From assembly GCF_030067675.1 (NCBI RefSeq), contig NZ_JASJEV010000001.1, positions 324,309 to 388,308 on the forward strand: a stretch of 64,000 nucleotides of DNA, read 5' to 3'. Numbering within the stretch: position 1 is the first letter of the stretch; each line of letters opens with the position of its first letter. Source of the DNA: Chelatococcus albus (GTDB lineage: Bacteria; Pseudomonadota; Alphaproteobacteria; Rhizobiales; Beijerinckiaceae). Positions 27,142 to 36,766 of this stretch are shown here, piece by piece. Position numbers and translations under genes: made by a program. The notes beneath the pieces are model-generated. The model saw only the letters and a program-made list of their open reading frames with translations, searched no databases and had not been told where the DNA came from.

Positions 27142-28449
27142 TCAGGCGTAGATGGGGAACCGACGCGTCAGTTCGCGCGCCTTCTCCTTCACCGCCGCCT
27201 CGACCGCGGCATTCGCCTCCTCGCCATTCGCGGCGAGCCCGTCCAGCACCTCGACGATCAACTGGCCGACGCGCTTGGCCTCCGCCACACCGAAACCCCG
27301 CGACGTGATGGCCGGGGTGCCGAGACGGATGCCGGAGGTGATCGTCGGCTTCTCGGTGTCGAACGGGACGCCGTTCTTGTTGCAGGTAATGTGCGCGCGG
27401 CCGAGCGCCGCCTCCGCCGCCTTGCCCGTGAGCTTCTTCGGCCGCAGATCGACGAGCATCAGATGGTTGTCGGTGCCGCCGGACACGAGCGCATAGCCCG
27501 CCGCCCCGATGGTCGCGGCGAGGGCCTTGGCGTTGTCGACGACGGCGCGGGCATAAGTCTTGAACTCGGGGCGCAGCGCCTCGCCGAATGCGACAGCCTT
27601 GGCGGCGATGACGTGCATCAGCGGGCCGCCCTGCAGGCCGGGGAAGATCGCCGAGTTGATCTTCTTGGCGATCTCCTCGTCGTTCGTCAGGATCATGCCG
27701 CCGCGCGGGCCACGCAGCGTCTTGTGCGTCGTCGTGGTGACGACGTGGGCATGCGGGAACGGCGAGGGATGCGCGCCGCCCGCCACAAGGCCGGCGAAAT
27801 GCGCCATGTCGACCATCAGGTAGGCGCCGACCGCGTCCGCGATCTCACGGAACTTGGCAAAGTCCCAGTAGCGGGCGTAGGCCGAGCCGCCGGCGATGAT
27901 GATCTTCGGCTTGTGCTCGTGGGCGAGATGCTCCACCTGCTCCATGTCGATCTGCTGGTCATCCTGACGCACCGTATAGTGCACAGGCCTGAACCACTTG
28001 CCCGAGAGATTGGGCTTGGCACCGTGCGTCAGGTGGCCGCCGGCGGCGAGGTCGAGCCCCATGAAGGTATCGCCCGGCTGGGCGAGCGCCATGAACACCG
28101 CCTGGTTGGCCTGGCTGCCGGAATTCGGCTGCACGTTGGCGAAGCGGCAGTCGAACAGGCGGCAGGCGCGGTCGATGGCGAGCTGCTCGGCGATATCGAC
28201 GAACTGACAGCCGCCGTAGTAGCGCCGGCCCGGATAGCCCTCCGCATATTTGTTGGTCATGACCGAGCCCTGCGCCTCGAGCACGGCGCGGGAGACGATG
28301 TTCTCGGAGGCGATGAGCTCGATCTCGTTACGCTGGCGACCGAGTTCGAGTTCGATCGCGCGGGCGATCTCCGGGTCGGTGTCGGCGAGCCCCGCCGAGA
28401 AGAAGCTGTTCGATAGATGGGCTTGCGCCGCCGCTTCGTTCGCGCTCAT
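27142..28449 (-). CDS. glyA: Serine hydroxymethyltransferase
   Basis: GlyA interconverts serine and glycine with tetrahydrofolate and is the main source of one-carbon units; it is a cytosolic PLP enzyme. The 435-residue protein shows [54 protein letters not shown], and the PLP-lysine motif [17 protein letters not shown], all canonical. ATG 28449 is chosen; the frame stays open upstream for over 500 bases but that stretch has no family similarity. It is the first gene of the long minus-strand operon and is preceded by the broken methyltransferase. Confidence 0.97.
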   Translation of the reverse strand: MSANEAAAQAHLSNSFFSAGLADTDPEIARAIELELGRQRNEIELIASENIVSRAVLEAQGSVMTNKYAEGYPGRRYYGGCQFVDIAEQLAIDRACRLFDCRFANVQPNSGSQANQAVFMALAQPGDTFMGLDLAAGGHLTHGAKPNLSGKWFRPVHYTVRQDDQQIDMEQVEHLAHEHKPKIIIAGGSAYARYWDFAKFREIADAVGAYLMVDMAHFAGLVAGGAHPSPFPHAHVVTTTTHKTLRGPRGGMILTNDEEIAKKINSAIFPGLQGGPLMHVIAAKAVAFGEALRPEFKTYARAVVDNAKALAATIGAAGYALVSGGTDNHLMLVDLRPKKLTGKAAEAALGRAHITCNKNGVPFDTEKPTITSGIRLGTPAITSRGFGVAEAKRVGQLIVEVLDGLAANGEEANAAVEAAVKEKARELTRRFPIYA

Positions 28450-28652
28450 GGTCCGACCTCGCCTGCCTTGCGGAAACGCGCCGCGGGACGCACGGGGCGG
28501 GCCCGGGCGTGCGCTCCTCACGGATGATCCGCCTACGATATCTGGGGGTGGGCCTGTCGCCCCTCCACGAAGCGTCCTTATCACGCGGCCTTGCAGGCGC
28601 CAACCACGACGGAACGGCAGCGGCGACGCAGGGCACTGCCGCGTGGGGCGTC

Positions 28653-29273
28653 TCAGGGGAGCGTCAGCCTGGAGGGCCTGCGGCGGGTGATCTTGTAAAC
28701 GGCTGCCGGCGGAGCGTTGAGGAAGGTGCGGCCGAGGAGCATCGCCTTCAAGCCGAACCGGTCGAGGTAGCGCCGCGGCACGGGACAGCGCGGCCCGTAG
28801 GTGAACTGGTAGAACGCGCCGCCCGGCCGTATCGTCGCGAAGGCTCCCGTCAGGACGGCAACCACCTTTCGCTTGGACATGTTGAGCAGTGGCAGGCCGC
28901 TGACGACGGCGCCGATGGAGGCGTTCTAGAACAGGCCCGGTTGGGACAGCCGAGCCGCATCCATCCATAGCACCCGTGCCTCGGGAAAGCGCAACTGCAG
29001 CAGGCGCGCGAAATCGGAGCCGCATTCCACGAGCGTCAGATCTTCCTCCCTTACGCCGCGGGAAAGAATCGCACGCGTGAATGCGCCGGTACCGGGGCCA
29101 AGCTCGAGGACGGGCGCGGAGTCCCCGCTGATCTCGCTGGTGATGAGCTCGGCCAGACTCGCCCCGGATGGCGCGATGGCCCCGATACGATGCGGATCAG
29201 CAAGCCAGGCGCGCACGAAGGGCAGGACGTCACGCGGCGGCATGGGCGGTGTCCATCCCTGCGGCATGGGCAT
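28653..29273 (-). pseudogene. PmtA-like phospholipid N-methyltransferase interrupted by an in-frame TAG
   Basis: Reading the minus strand from ATG 29273 gives a class I SAM methyltransferase of the alphaproteobacterial phospholipid N-methyltransferase type, with the SAM motif [15 protein letters not shown] at about residues 54-68, [14 protein letters not shown], and, after codon 116, [15 protein letters not shown] and [20 protein letters not shown]. Codon 116 (28926-28928) is TAG; the frame is intact on both sides and the family match continues across it with no indel. The full reading is 206 codons, the usual family length. Either this is a recent nonsense mutation, which would leave a protein without the C-terminal half of its fold, or it is a sequencing error or readthrough. 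The likely role was phosphatidylcholine synthesis or a related methylation. Confidence 0.75.
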
Positions 29274-29520
29274 GCGGGTCCGATCCGCTCCGCACGGAGT
29301 GGGTGCATGAAAACGGCATGATGCGAATTCCAGTGATGTTGGTGCGATCCTCCTGACGAGGCGGGCGTCCTCGGCCGGGATGCTTGGCGGGGCGCAAGGC
29401 GCCGAACCGGGAGCCATGTTGCAGACCTGGATTGAGCGGGCATTGCGCTTTTCGAGCCCCCGCGCCTGATGGCGGGGTCCCCTCGCCCGCGACACGCCCT
29501 CGGGCAGCGTCGGCCGGGCC

Positions 29521-29787
29521 TCACAGGGCCGACCGGTCACCCGGTCGCCGCGAGCGGCAGCACGATCCTGAAGCGATCGCCCTGGCGCGCAGCCTGCGCA
29601 GCAGCGTCAGCCCGTCCCCGTCCGGGAGCTGGCGATCGAGCAGGACGGCATCGTGCAGGTCGCAGGCGAGAGCCGCCTCGGCTTCGGCGATCGTCGGCGC
29701 GTGATCGACGAGTGTATCGTATCGCTTCAGCGCCGCCCGGAGCGCCGAGGCCATTTCCGGCTCGTCCTCCACCAGCAGCACGCGCAT
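29521..29787 (-). pseudogene. Remnant of a two-component system: receiver start joined to histidine-kinase end
   Basis: From ATG 29787 the first 68 or so codons read as the start of an OmpR-type response regulator: MRVLLVEDEPEMASALRAAL, then DAVLLDRQLPDGDGLTLLRR containing the phospho-acceptor aspartate. Similarity stops after LRA; the rest of the receiver and the whole DNA-binding domain are missing, and the frame runs on without meaning to a stop at 29521. In the neighbouring frame, ending at 29537, the codons read QGDRFRIVLPLAATG and stop, which looks like the last strand of a histidine-kinase ATPase domain. I infer one deletion that removed the end of the regulator and nearly all of a downstream kinase gene. 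About 250 bases without a gene follow before the methyltransferase. Confidence 0.6.
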
Positions 29788-29886
29788 GACTGCCCCCGTT
29801 GCCGACCTGCACTGGTACAATCGTACAGCTTCGGCGTTGCGCCTGCATTGCGCAATACCACCCGCGCGCGGCGCCAGCGCGGCGCG

Positions 29887-29917
29887 AAAAACAAACGGCC
29901 CGCCGAGGCGGGCCGTT
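29887..29917 (-). terminator. Intrinsic terminator of the L,D-transpeptidase gene
   Basis: On the minus strand AACGGCCCGCC and GGCGGGCCGTT are perfect 11-base arms (29907-29917 and 29894-29904) around a very short loop, followed by TTGTTTTT. It lies 69 bases past the stop of the L,D-transpeptidase gene. Confidence 0.85.
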
Positions 29918-29985
29918 CGAAGACGGATGTCGTGGCGGCTGGCTGTACGAAACCCTCGTGTTATCGGGGCTTCCGGGCCGCGAGC

Positions 29986-31242
29986 TCAGTTCGCCTCCTG
30001 ATCGGCCTGCGCCTGGGCCACAGCCGCCATGGCGCCAAGGCCGTCGCGGTTGTAGATGTCGTCGCGGAACTGGACGAGGCCCTCGGCCGTGCCCCACGAG
30101 GTGATGTAGGCCCAGTAGACGTTCACCGGCTGGGCGATGCGGGCGTCGATGCGCTGGCCCGACTCGATCGCGCGGTCGATGGCCTCGCGGTCCCAGCCGG
30201 GCGTCTCCTTCAGGAGCCAGGTGACGTAGTCGCGCACGTTCTGCACGCGCACGCAGCCGGAGGAGACGAAGCGGAAATCGTCGCCGAAGATGCCGCGCGC
30301 CGGCGTGTCGTGCATGTAGACCCCGTGCGGATTGGGGATATTGATGCGCACGAAGCCCATCGAATTGAGATCGGCGCCCGGGTCCTGCCGGAACATGTAC
30401 TTGGTCGCCTCGTACGTGTTCCAGTTGATGCTCTGCGGCGGAACTTCCTGACCCTGGCTGTTGTAGACGCGGATCTTGTTGTCGGCGAGATAGTTCGGCT
30501 CGGCCCGCATCTTCGGAATGAGATCCTTGCGGATGATCGAGGCCGGCACCGTCCAGAACGGATTGAAGTTGATCTCGGTGATCTTGGCGTTCATGATCGG
30601 CGACTGGCGGTCGATCTTGCCGACGCCGGCCGCATGACGCGTGGCCACCTGCCCGTTCTCGACCGTCTCGACGAGGGCGGCCGGGATGTTCACGATGACG
30701 TAGCGGTGGCCGAGATTGCCGTAGGAGCGCAGGCGCACGAGGTTGGTCTCGAGCTGGCGCAGGCGCGTCTCCGCCGGAACATTGAGAGCGGCGGCCGTCG
30801 TCGCATTGACGGTGCCCGTCGCGTTCAGGCCGTGGCGCGCCTGAAAGCGCTTCACGCCCGCCTCGACGAAGGAATCGAAGACGTCCGAGCCGCCGGCATT
30901 GGGTTCGAGATCGCCTGTCACCACGAGACGCTGGCGCAGGGCGACCACGGCGGGTCCGCGCGAGCCGACCCGAAGGCGCTGGTTGGCCGGCACCTGCCCC
31001 CAGCCGCCGCGCGCCACGATCTCGCGGTAGTGGGCGATGGCCTGCTCGGTCGCAGCCACGGACTCGGGCGACAACGTCGGCGTGAAGGAGCGGGCGACGC
31101 GCATGCGCGAAGCGGCGTCATAGCCCTGCTGCCATTCGGCCTGCTCGCCGAAAGCAACTTGCTGCTGAGCCGCGGCGGCGAAAGGCGCGGCAGCAAGAGC
31201 GAGCGCAAAGGAGGCGCGAAGCGAGGCGTATCGAAAACTCAC
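29986..31242 (-). CDS. ldtP: L,D-transpeptidase with peptidoglycan-binding domain
   Basis: A periplasmic L,D-transpeptidase (YkuD fold, YcbB-like architecture) that makes 3-3 peptidoglycan cross-links or anchors proteins to the wall. The product of about 418 residues has a signal peptide (about 1-25, ending in FAAAAQQQ), a helical region, a PG_binding_1 domain (LRVGSRGPAVVALRQRL to ATGTVNATTAAALN) and the catalytic domain with GVYMHDTP and SSGCVRVQN, the cysteine at about residue 330. The start is taken as GTG 31242 because it begins the signal peptide; an upstream start at 31356 adds 38 unlikely residues. The LdtR regulator gene lies upstream on the same strand. The symbol follows the LdtR/LdtP pair described in Liberibacter and Sinorhizobium. 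Confidence 0.88.
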   Translation of the reverse strand: MSFRYASLRASFALALAAAPFAAAAQQQVAFGEQAEWQQGYDAASRMRVARSFTPTLSPESVAATEQAIAHYREIVARGGWGQVPANQRLRVGSRGPAVVALRQRLVVTGDLEPNAGGSDVFDSFVEAGVKRFQARHGLNATGTVNATTAAALNVPAETRLRQLETNLVRLRSYGNLGHRYVIVNIPAALVETVENGQVATRHAAGVGKIDRQSPIMNAKITEINFNPFWTVPASIIRKDLIPKMRAEPNYLADNKIRVYNSQGQEVPPQSINWNTYEATKYMFRQDPGADLNSMGFVRINIPNPHGVYMHDTPARGIFGDDFRFVSSGCVRVQNVRDYVTWLLKETPGWDREAIDRAIESGQRIDARIAQPVNVYWAYITSWGTAEGLVQFRDDIYNRDGLGAMAAVAQAQADQEAN

Positions 31243-31356
31243 CGGCTCTGATCCCGATATTCGTCGTGACGGCGAAGAGGCAAGATGTCCGAAGCAATTG
31301 CCGCCGGAACAGCGGCATGACCCTCGGACTCCGAGGCGAGCAACTAGCCCAGCCAC

Positions 31357-31368
31357 GGTTTAAAAACC
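31357..31368. promoter_or_regulatory. Candidate LdtR operator upstream of the L,D-transpeptidase gene
   Basis: GGTTTAAAAACC is an inverted repeat with 5-base arms, about 115 bases before the transpeptidase start, in otherwise GC-rich DNA. It matches AGTTTAAATAAC upstream of ldtR at 9 of 12 positions, which is why I propose a common regulator site. Confidence 0.35.
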
Positions 31369-31480
31369 ATGAGCAGTCCGGCGAATTTGTGGCGCGGAGG
31401 CGGCCGTTGCCCCGTTTGCGGCAGCCTGTGACAAGGCCGCAGCGTCCGGAGCCGGCTACCTCACAACCTCTTGAACGCGC

Positions 31481-31507
31481 GGAAGCCCCGGCAGGACCGG
31501 GGCTTCC
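31481..31507 (-). terminator. Hairpin after ldtR
   Basis: GGAAGCCCCGG and CCGGGGCTTCC are perfect 11-base arms with a 5-base loop, beginning 26 bases past the ldtR stop. No T-run follows on either strand, so it may only pause or protect the transcript. Confidence 0.55.
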
Positions 31508-31532
31508 GGCGAGGCGTGCGGCGATCGGAGCA

Positions 31533-32045
31533 TCAGAGACGGTAGCGAATCTGATCCGTCCAGTAGCGCTCGAGCCGTGTAAGCGCCGTGTTCAGCCGCT
31601 TGAAGTCGTCGATCGAGATGCCACCGATCGGCTCGATCGTGCGCATGTGCTTCTCATAGAGGCCGGCGACGATCTCGTGCACCTCCCGTCCCTTCGACGT
31701 CAGGCTGATGCGCACCGACCGGCGGTCGACGCGCGAACGGGCGTGATGGAGATAGCCCATCTCCACCAGCTTCTTGACGTTGTAGGAGACGTTCGAGCCG
31801 AGGTAGTAGCCGCGGGTCCGCAGCTCACTCGCCGTCAGCTCCTTGTCGCCGATATTGTAGAGCAGCAGCGCCTGCACGCTGTTGACATCGTCCCGGCCGC
31901 GGCGCTCGAACTCGTCCTTGATGATGTCGAGGAGCCGGCGGTGAAGCCGCTCCACCAGAGTGAGAGCCTCCAGATAGAGCGGCTTCACCTCAGCGTTGAT
32001 AGCCGGATGAGTCTGACCTTCCACGGCCTTCGTCGCAGTCTTCAT
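31533..32045 (-). CDS. ldtR: MarR-type transcriptional regulator LdtR
   Basis: A winged-helix regulator of about 170 residues of the MarR family that matches LdtR, described in Liberibacter and Sinorhizobium as the controller of the L,D-transpeptidase ldtP and of stress tolerance. The sequence has an N-terminal dimer helix (VKPLYLEALTLVERLHRRLL), DVNSVQALLLYNIGDKELTA, the recognition region RTRGYYLGSNVSYNVKKLVE, the wing HHARSRVDRRSVRISLTSKG, and a C-terminal dimer helix. ATG 32045 is preferred; GTG 32057 would add four residues. Its place directly upstream of an L,D-transpeptidase is the same as in the known pair. It probably also regulates itself through the AT-rich region at 32060-32220. 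Confidence 0.9.
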   Translation of the reverse strand: MKTATKAVEGQTHPAINAEVKPLYLEALTLVERLHRRLLDIIKDEFERRGRDDVNSVQALLLYNIGDKELTASELRTRGYYLGSNVSYNVKKLVEMGYLHHARSRVDRRSVRISLTSKGREVHEIVAGLYEKHMRTIEPIGGISIDDFKRLNTALTRLERYWTDQIRYRL

Positions 32046-32131
32046 TGTACGCCCCACCGTTATTACTCATCGGCCGGCTTGTTTGCTCCGGTCCATTTAT
32101 GAGGCCATGATAGGTTGAGCGAATGAAGACG

Positions 32132-32143
32132 AGTTTAAATAAC
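32132..32143. promoter_or_regulatory. Candidate LdtR operator upstream of ldtR
   Basis: AGTTTAAATAAC lies about 87 bases before the ldtR start in an AT-rich intergenic patch (about 32060-32220). It shares the GTTTAAA core with the element at 31357-31368. Autoregulation is inferred. Confidence 0.3.
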
Positions 32144-32239
32144 AGGATGAACGAGAAATTTCCGTCGTTTCGTCAATGAGATCTGAATTTAGCGCAAGTT
32201 TACCTTGAACTTTCGGTAACCACGCCCGGCCCTCGATGC

Positions 32240-32689
32240 TCACTCATCCTCGCGCGCGGCGAGCCAGGAGATGCCGAGATAGGCGGCGACGAGGACGATG
32301 AGGGCGCCGGTCGTCGGCAGCCCGGAATCGATGATGCGCGGGAAGAACACGGCCATGATCAGGTGGCTCATCACGGCGAGGAGCCACATCACGCCGCCCC
32401 AGGTGCTCGTCAGCCACAGGCCGACCGCAGCGACGAGATCGATGACCGCGAAATAGATCACCGTCGCCTGCACCGACAGGGGCCGCCCCTCGAAGGGCAT
32501 CGCGCCGTCCGGGCCAATGCCGAGGAGCGCTGCCCAGGCCCCGAGCCCCTTGGCGACCCAGACGAGCGCCATGACCCGCAGGAACCAGACGAGCGCGCGG
32601 TCCCAACGGAATCCGCGATCCACCCCGCCGGTCCGCATGGCTTCGAGAACACCACGTGTCGCTCCCGGCGCGTCGCCTGGCTTCATCAT
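32240..32689 (-). CDS. DUF6163 family membrane protein
   Basis: A protein of about 149 residues with four predicted membrane helices (roughly 35-55, 70-90, 95-115 and 122-142), of the rhizobial DUF6163 family; function unknown. Visible text includes WDRALVWFLRVMALVWVAKG in the first helix and TWGGVMWLLAVMSHLIMAVF in the third. Its start (ATG 32689, with ATG 32686 next) lies 10 bases after the stop of the enoyl-CoA hydratase family gene and has AAGGAAGGAC upstream, so the two are probably co-transcribed. Nothing indicates a catalytic role. Confidence 0.75.
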   Translation of the reverse strand: MMKPGDAPGATRGVLEAMRTGGVDRGFRWDRALVWFLRVMALVWVAKGLGAWAALLGIGPDGAMPFEGRPLSVQATVIYFAVIDLVAAVGLWLTSTWGGVMWLLAVMSHLIMAVFFPRIIDSGLPTTGALIVLVAAYLGISWLAAREDE

Positions 32690-32699
32690 CGTCCTTCCT

Positions 32700-33758
32700 T
32701 CAGGGCAGCTCGAGCTCGTCGGGGCCGAGCGGCGCGAAATAGGCAGCAATCGCCTCGCTTGTCACGTCTTCGACGCGCGCGGGCCGCCATTTCGGAGCCT
32801 GGTCCTTGTCGACGATAACCGCCCGCACCCCTTCGTAGAAATCGTGCCCCTCGGCGATGCGGCAAACGATGCGGTATTCCGTGCGCATCGCCTCTTCGAA
32901 ATCCATCGTCTTGCCACGCCGCACCTGCTCGAGCGCGATCGCCATGCTCGTCGGCGACTTGCTGCGCATCGTCGCGGCGACCCTGGCCGCGAAGGCAGCT
33001 CCTCCGGCCGCCGCTTCGTCGAGCTTCGCGAGAACCCCGGCGACGCTGCCTGCGGCGAAGCACGAGTCGATGATCGGCCGCTCCGCCGCGAGCGGCCCCG
33101 GTTCGGGCACGCTCGCATGCGCGGCGAGCGCCGCATCGACCGGCTCGCCGGCAACGAGGGCGTCAAGAACGGCAGGAAAGGCCGCCGACGGGACGACATG
33201 CGTGACGATGCCGAGCGCAAGGGCGTCGGCCGCACCGAGGCGCTCGCCCGTCAGCGCGAGATAGGTGCCAGTCTCCCCCGGCAGGCGCGGCAGCGCGTAG
33301 GTTGCGCCGACGTCCGGAAAGAAGCCGATGCCCACCTCCGGCATGGCGAAGAGAAAGCGGTCGCCCGCGACGCGATGGCTGCCGTGCAGCGACACGCCGA
33401 CGCCGCCGCCCATGCAGATGCCGTCGACGAGGGCAATGAAAGGCTTGGAATAGCGCTTGATGCGCGTGTTGAGCTGATATTCCTCGCCCCAGAAGGCGCG
33501 GGCCTCGTCGAGATGCCCCGCCTTGCCGAGATCGTGCAGCTTGCGGATGTCGCCGCCGGCGCAAAAGGCCTTCTCGCCCGCGCCCATGATGACGACGCGC
33601 GTGACGAGCGGGTCCTTCTCCCAGGCGTCCAGAGCCTGCCGCATGGCGCGCACCATGCCGAGCGTCAGGGCGTTCAACGCCCGCGGCCGGTCGAGCAGGA
33701 TGACGCCTGCCTCGCCCTTCCGCTCACACGAGATCTCGCGCTCGATCACCGCCTCCAT
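32700..33758 (-). CDS. Enoyl-CoA hydratase/isomerase family protein, 3-hydroxyisobutyryl-CoA hydrolase-like
   Basis: A crotonase-fold enzyme of about 352 residues. Its length (100 residues longer than simple hydratases), the oxyanion-hole segments GEKAFCAGGDIRKLHD and GICMGGGVGVSLHGSHRVAG, the MPEVGIGFFPDVGATYALPR segment and the C-terminal ECH_2-type extension (FEEAMRTEYRIV, FYEGVRAVIVDKD) point to 3-hydroxyisobutyryl-CoA hydrolase of valine breakdown rather than an enoyl-CoA hydratase. The start is either ATG 33758 or GTG 33764; GGAGG fits the GTG slightly better. No other valine-degradation gene is adjacent, so the exact substrate is inferred. Confidence 0.85.
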   Translation of the reverse strand: MEAVIEREISCERKGEAGVILLDRPRALNALTLGMVRAMRQALDAWEKDPLVTRVVIMGAGEKAFCAGGDIRKLHDLGKAGHLDEARAFWGEEYQLNTRIKRYSKPFIALVDGICMGGGVGVSLHGSHRVAGDRFLFAMPEVGIGFFPDVGATYALPRLPGETGTYLALTGERLGAADALALGIVTHVVPSAAFPAVLDALVAGEPVDAALAAHASVPEPGPLAAERPIIDSCFAAGSVAGVLAKLDEAAAGGAAFAARVAATMRSKSPTSMAIALEQVRRGKTMDFEEAMRTEYRIVCRIAEGHDFYEGVRAVIVDKDQAPKWRPARVEDVTSEAIAAYFAPLGPDELELP

Positions 33759-33947
33759 CTGCACGCCGTCCTCCCGAACCGTGGTTGATCGGGCCGGAGA
33801 TTGCGGGTCGTTCCCCTCCCCGTCAACGCGCGGCGGACGGTGATCCGGACGGGCACCTGCGCACGACCACATGCGCACGACGGGACGCTGCTGCGACGTT
33901 GCGCGTCTTTTTTGGAATGGTTCCGGTATGATACCGCAAGACGGTGA

Positions 33948-35048
<1,101 letters not shown>

Positions 35049-35050
35049 GT

Positions 35051-35084
35051 GGGGCGCCAGGGCGCCCCGTCGAGTCGACGGGGC
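35051..35084 (+). terminator. Two overlapping GC hairpins after hemB
   Basis: GGGGCGCC (35051-35058) pairs with GGCGCCCC (35061-35068), and GCCCCGTCG (35064-35072) pairs with CGACGGGGC (35076-35084). The two share bases, so only one can form fully. No T-run follows. Position three bases past the hemB stop suggests 3'-end formation. Confidence 0.45.
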
Positions 35085-35301
35085 ATCCCGGGCTGACCGC
35101 GGCCGGTTGCCCCATAAGGTCCGCGAGAAGCCGTGGGCGGGGCTGGGGGTGAACGCCGCCCAACCCCACCACGCCCCCGGGCGCGGCTCCCCGCACCGCC
35201 TTCATTCGGGGTCATAATCGTCATCGTTCTTAATGAGTTAGGCGTGAAACCGGCGGGATTCCGCTTCGCACCTCGCGGCGTCATGTTCTAGAGTGCCGGC
35301 G

Positions 35302-36642
35302 ATGCGCCGCGCCGCCCCTGCCGTTCTCGCGATTCTCCTGCTTCTGTCCGCCTGCGGCACCGTCGTGGATGCCGACCAGGCGCGCACGTGCCGGCTCGTG
35401 ATTCCGGCACTGAACCCCGAGGACACCGCCATTCGCGTGGTGCGGACGATGCCTGGCCCGTGGCCCAACAGCCTGCGCGTCGACTATCGCGCCGAGCGCA
35501 CAGGGCAGGCCGCGCGCAACCGATATGTCCTGTGCCGCTTCGCCGGGGCCGGGCTCTCGACGGAGAAGGCACTCCTGACCGGCGTCGCCACGGAGCGCGG
35601 GCCCCTGCCCGACCCCTCCTTCTATTTCCTCAAGCGCTTCTATCTCGAGGCCTTCGGCTCTTCCCTCCGGGATCCCGGCGCCGGCGATCCCGCCGTCGAG
35701 ACGGCGGCAGTACCCTGGCCCGTGGCCTACGGGCTGCAGCAGACGCTCGGCGCCCTGCCACTCGCCTCGATCTACGGGCTGCTTGCGGCGGCGTACGCCC
35801 TCGTCTTCGGCCTTGTGGGGCGCATCAACCTCGCCTTCGGCGAGTTCGCGGCGCTCGGCGGCTCGGCCGCGACCGTCGGCATCGCCATGCTGCTTGCGGG
35901 TGGCGTGACGACGCCGGTCGCCGGGCTTGCCACGGGCCTCTTCTTCGCGCTCTTCGCCGCCGCCCTGCACGGTTTCGCCGCAGCGCGCGTCGGCATCGCG
36001 CCGATCAGGCAGGCCACGGGCCAGCAGGTGCTTATCGCCACCACGGGCCTCGCCATCGCGCTCTCCGAATATCTGCGGCTCACGCAGGGAGCCACCACCC
36101 GCTGGGTGCCGCCGGTGTGGAACACGGTCGTCCCCCTCGCTCACGCCGACGACTTCGTGGTCACAATCACGCCCATGGCACTCCTCGTCGCCGGCGTCGG
36201 CTTTCTCGCCGCGAGCGGGCTGCTCGCGCTGATGCGTCTCAGCCCCTTTGGCCGCGCCTGGCGCGCCTATGCCGACGACCCCAAGGCGGCGGCGCTGTTC
36301 GGCGTCGATGGCCGGCGCCTCTTCGATCTCACCTTCGTCGTCGCCTGCGCGCTGGCCGGCCTAGCTGGCTTCGTCATGACGGCGTTCTACGGCGGCGTGG
36401 GCTTCGCGGCCGGCCTGTCACTCGGCCTCAAGGCCCTCGTCGCCGCCATCCTCGGCGGCATCGGCTCGGTGCCGGGAGCTTTCGTCGGCGGCCTCGCCGT
36501 CGGCTTCGGCGAGGCGCTGTGGTCGGCGACCATGCCCATCGAAGCGCGCGACATCGCGATCTACGCCCTCCTCGTGGTGATCCTCATCTTCCGCCCGGGC
36601 GGGCTCTTCGGTTACGGCGACCGCCTGCCCCGGCCGGTCTAG
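35302..36642 (+). CDS. LivH-type ABC permease fused to an N-terminal lipoprotein-like domain
   Basis: Of about 446 residues, roughly 150-446 form a LivH-type branched-chain amino acid permease with eight to nine helices: SIYGLLAAAYALVFGLVGRI, NLAFGEFAALGG, the cytoplasmic coupling loop RLSPFGRAWRAYADDPKAAA with ALFGVDG, and LKALVAAILGGIGSVPGA. The first 150 residues are not part of LivH: they begin with a lipoprotein-like signal (MRRAAPAVLAILLLLSACG), then a domain with two further cysteines (TCRL, VLCRF). No livM, livG, livF or binding-protein gene is adjacent, so partners must be elsewhere. ATG 35302 is used (GTG 35293 is possible). The fused domain may capture substrate near the permease; this is inference. 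Confidence 0.8.
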   Translation: MRRAAPAVLAILLLLSACGTVVDADQARTCRLVIPALNPEDTAIRVVRTMPGPWPNSLRVDYRAERTGQAARNRYVLCRFAGAGLSTEKALLTGVATERGPLPDPSFYFLKRFYLEAFGSSLRDPGAGDPAVETAAVPWPVAYGLQQTLGALPLASIYGLLAAAYALVFGLVGRINLAFGEFAALGGSAATVGIAMLLAGGVTTPVAGLATGLFFALFAAALHGFAAARVGIAPIRQATGQQVLIATTGLAIALSEYLRLTQGATTRWVPPVWNTVVPLAHADDFVVTITPMALLVAGVGFLAASGLLALMRLSPFGRAWRAYADDPKAAALFGVDGRRLFDLTFVVACALAGLAGFVMTAFYGGVGFAAGLSLGLKALVAAILGGIGSVPGAFVGGLAVGFGEALWSATMPIEARDIAIYALLVVILIFRPGGLFGYGDRLPRPV

Positions 36643-36766
36643 GAGCGGCACAGACTTTTTTGCGCGACTTCGTGGCGCGAGCCCTTAGGATCGCTCGCGA
36701 CGACCACGACTCGTGATGGGCCGAGGTCGCTAGAACACAAGGAAACGCCGAAGGGAGCCGCCGCTC

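Noticed and set aside
28450-28652. Possible glycine or other riboswitch upstream of glyA
   Set aside because: No paired-aptamer pattern could be made out in the 203 bases; only scattered GC-rich complementarity.
28653-28880. A separate 75-residue gene at the end of the broken methyltransferase
   Set aside because: Its sequence ([19 protein letters not shown] and following) is the C-terminal half of the methyltransferase in the same frame; calling it a gene of its own would hide the TAG interruption.
29537-30097. A 186-codon minus-strand frame crossing the terminator and the response-regulator remnant
   Set aside because: It spans a strong terminator and has no similarity except its last 15 codons, which I read as a kinase remnant.
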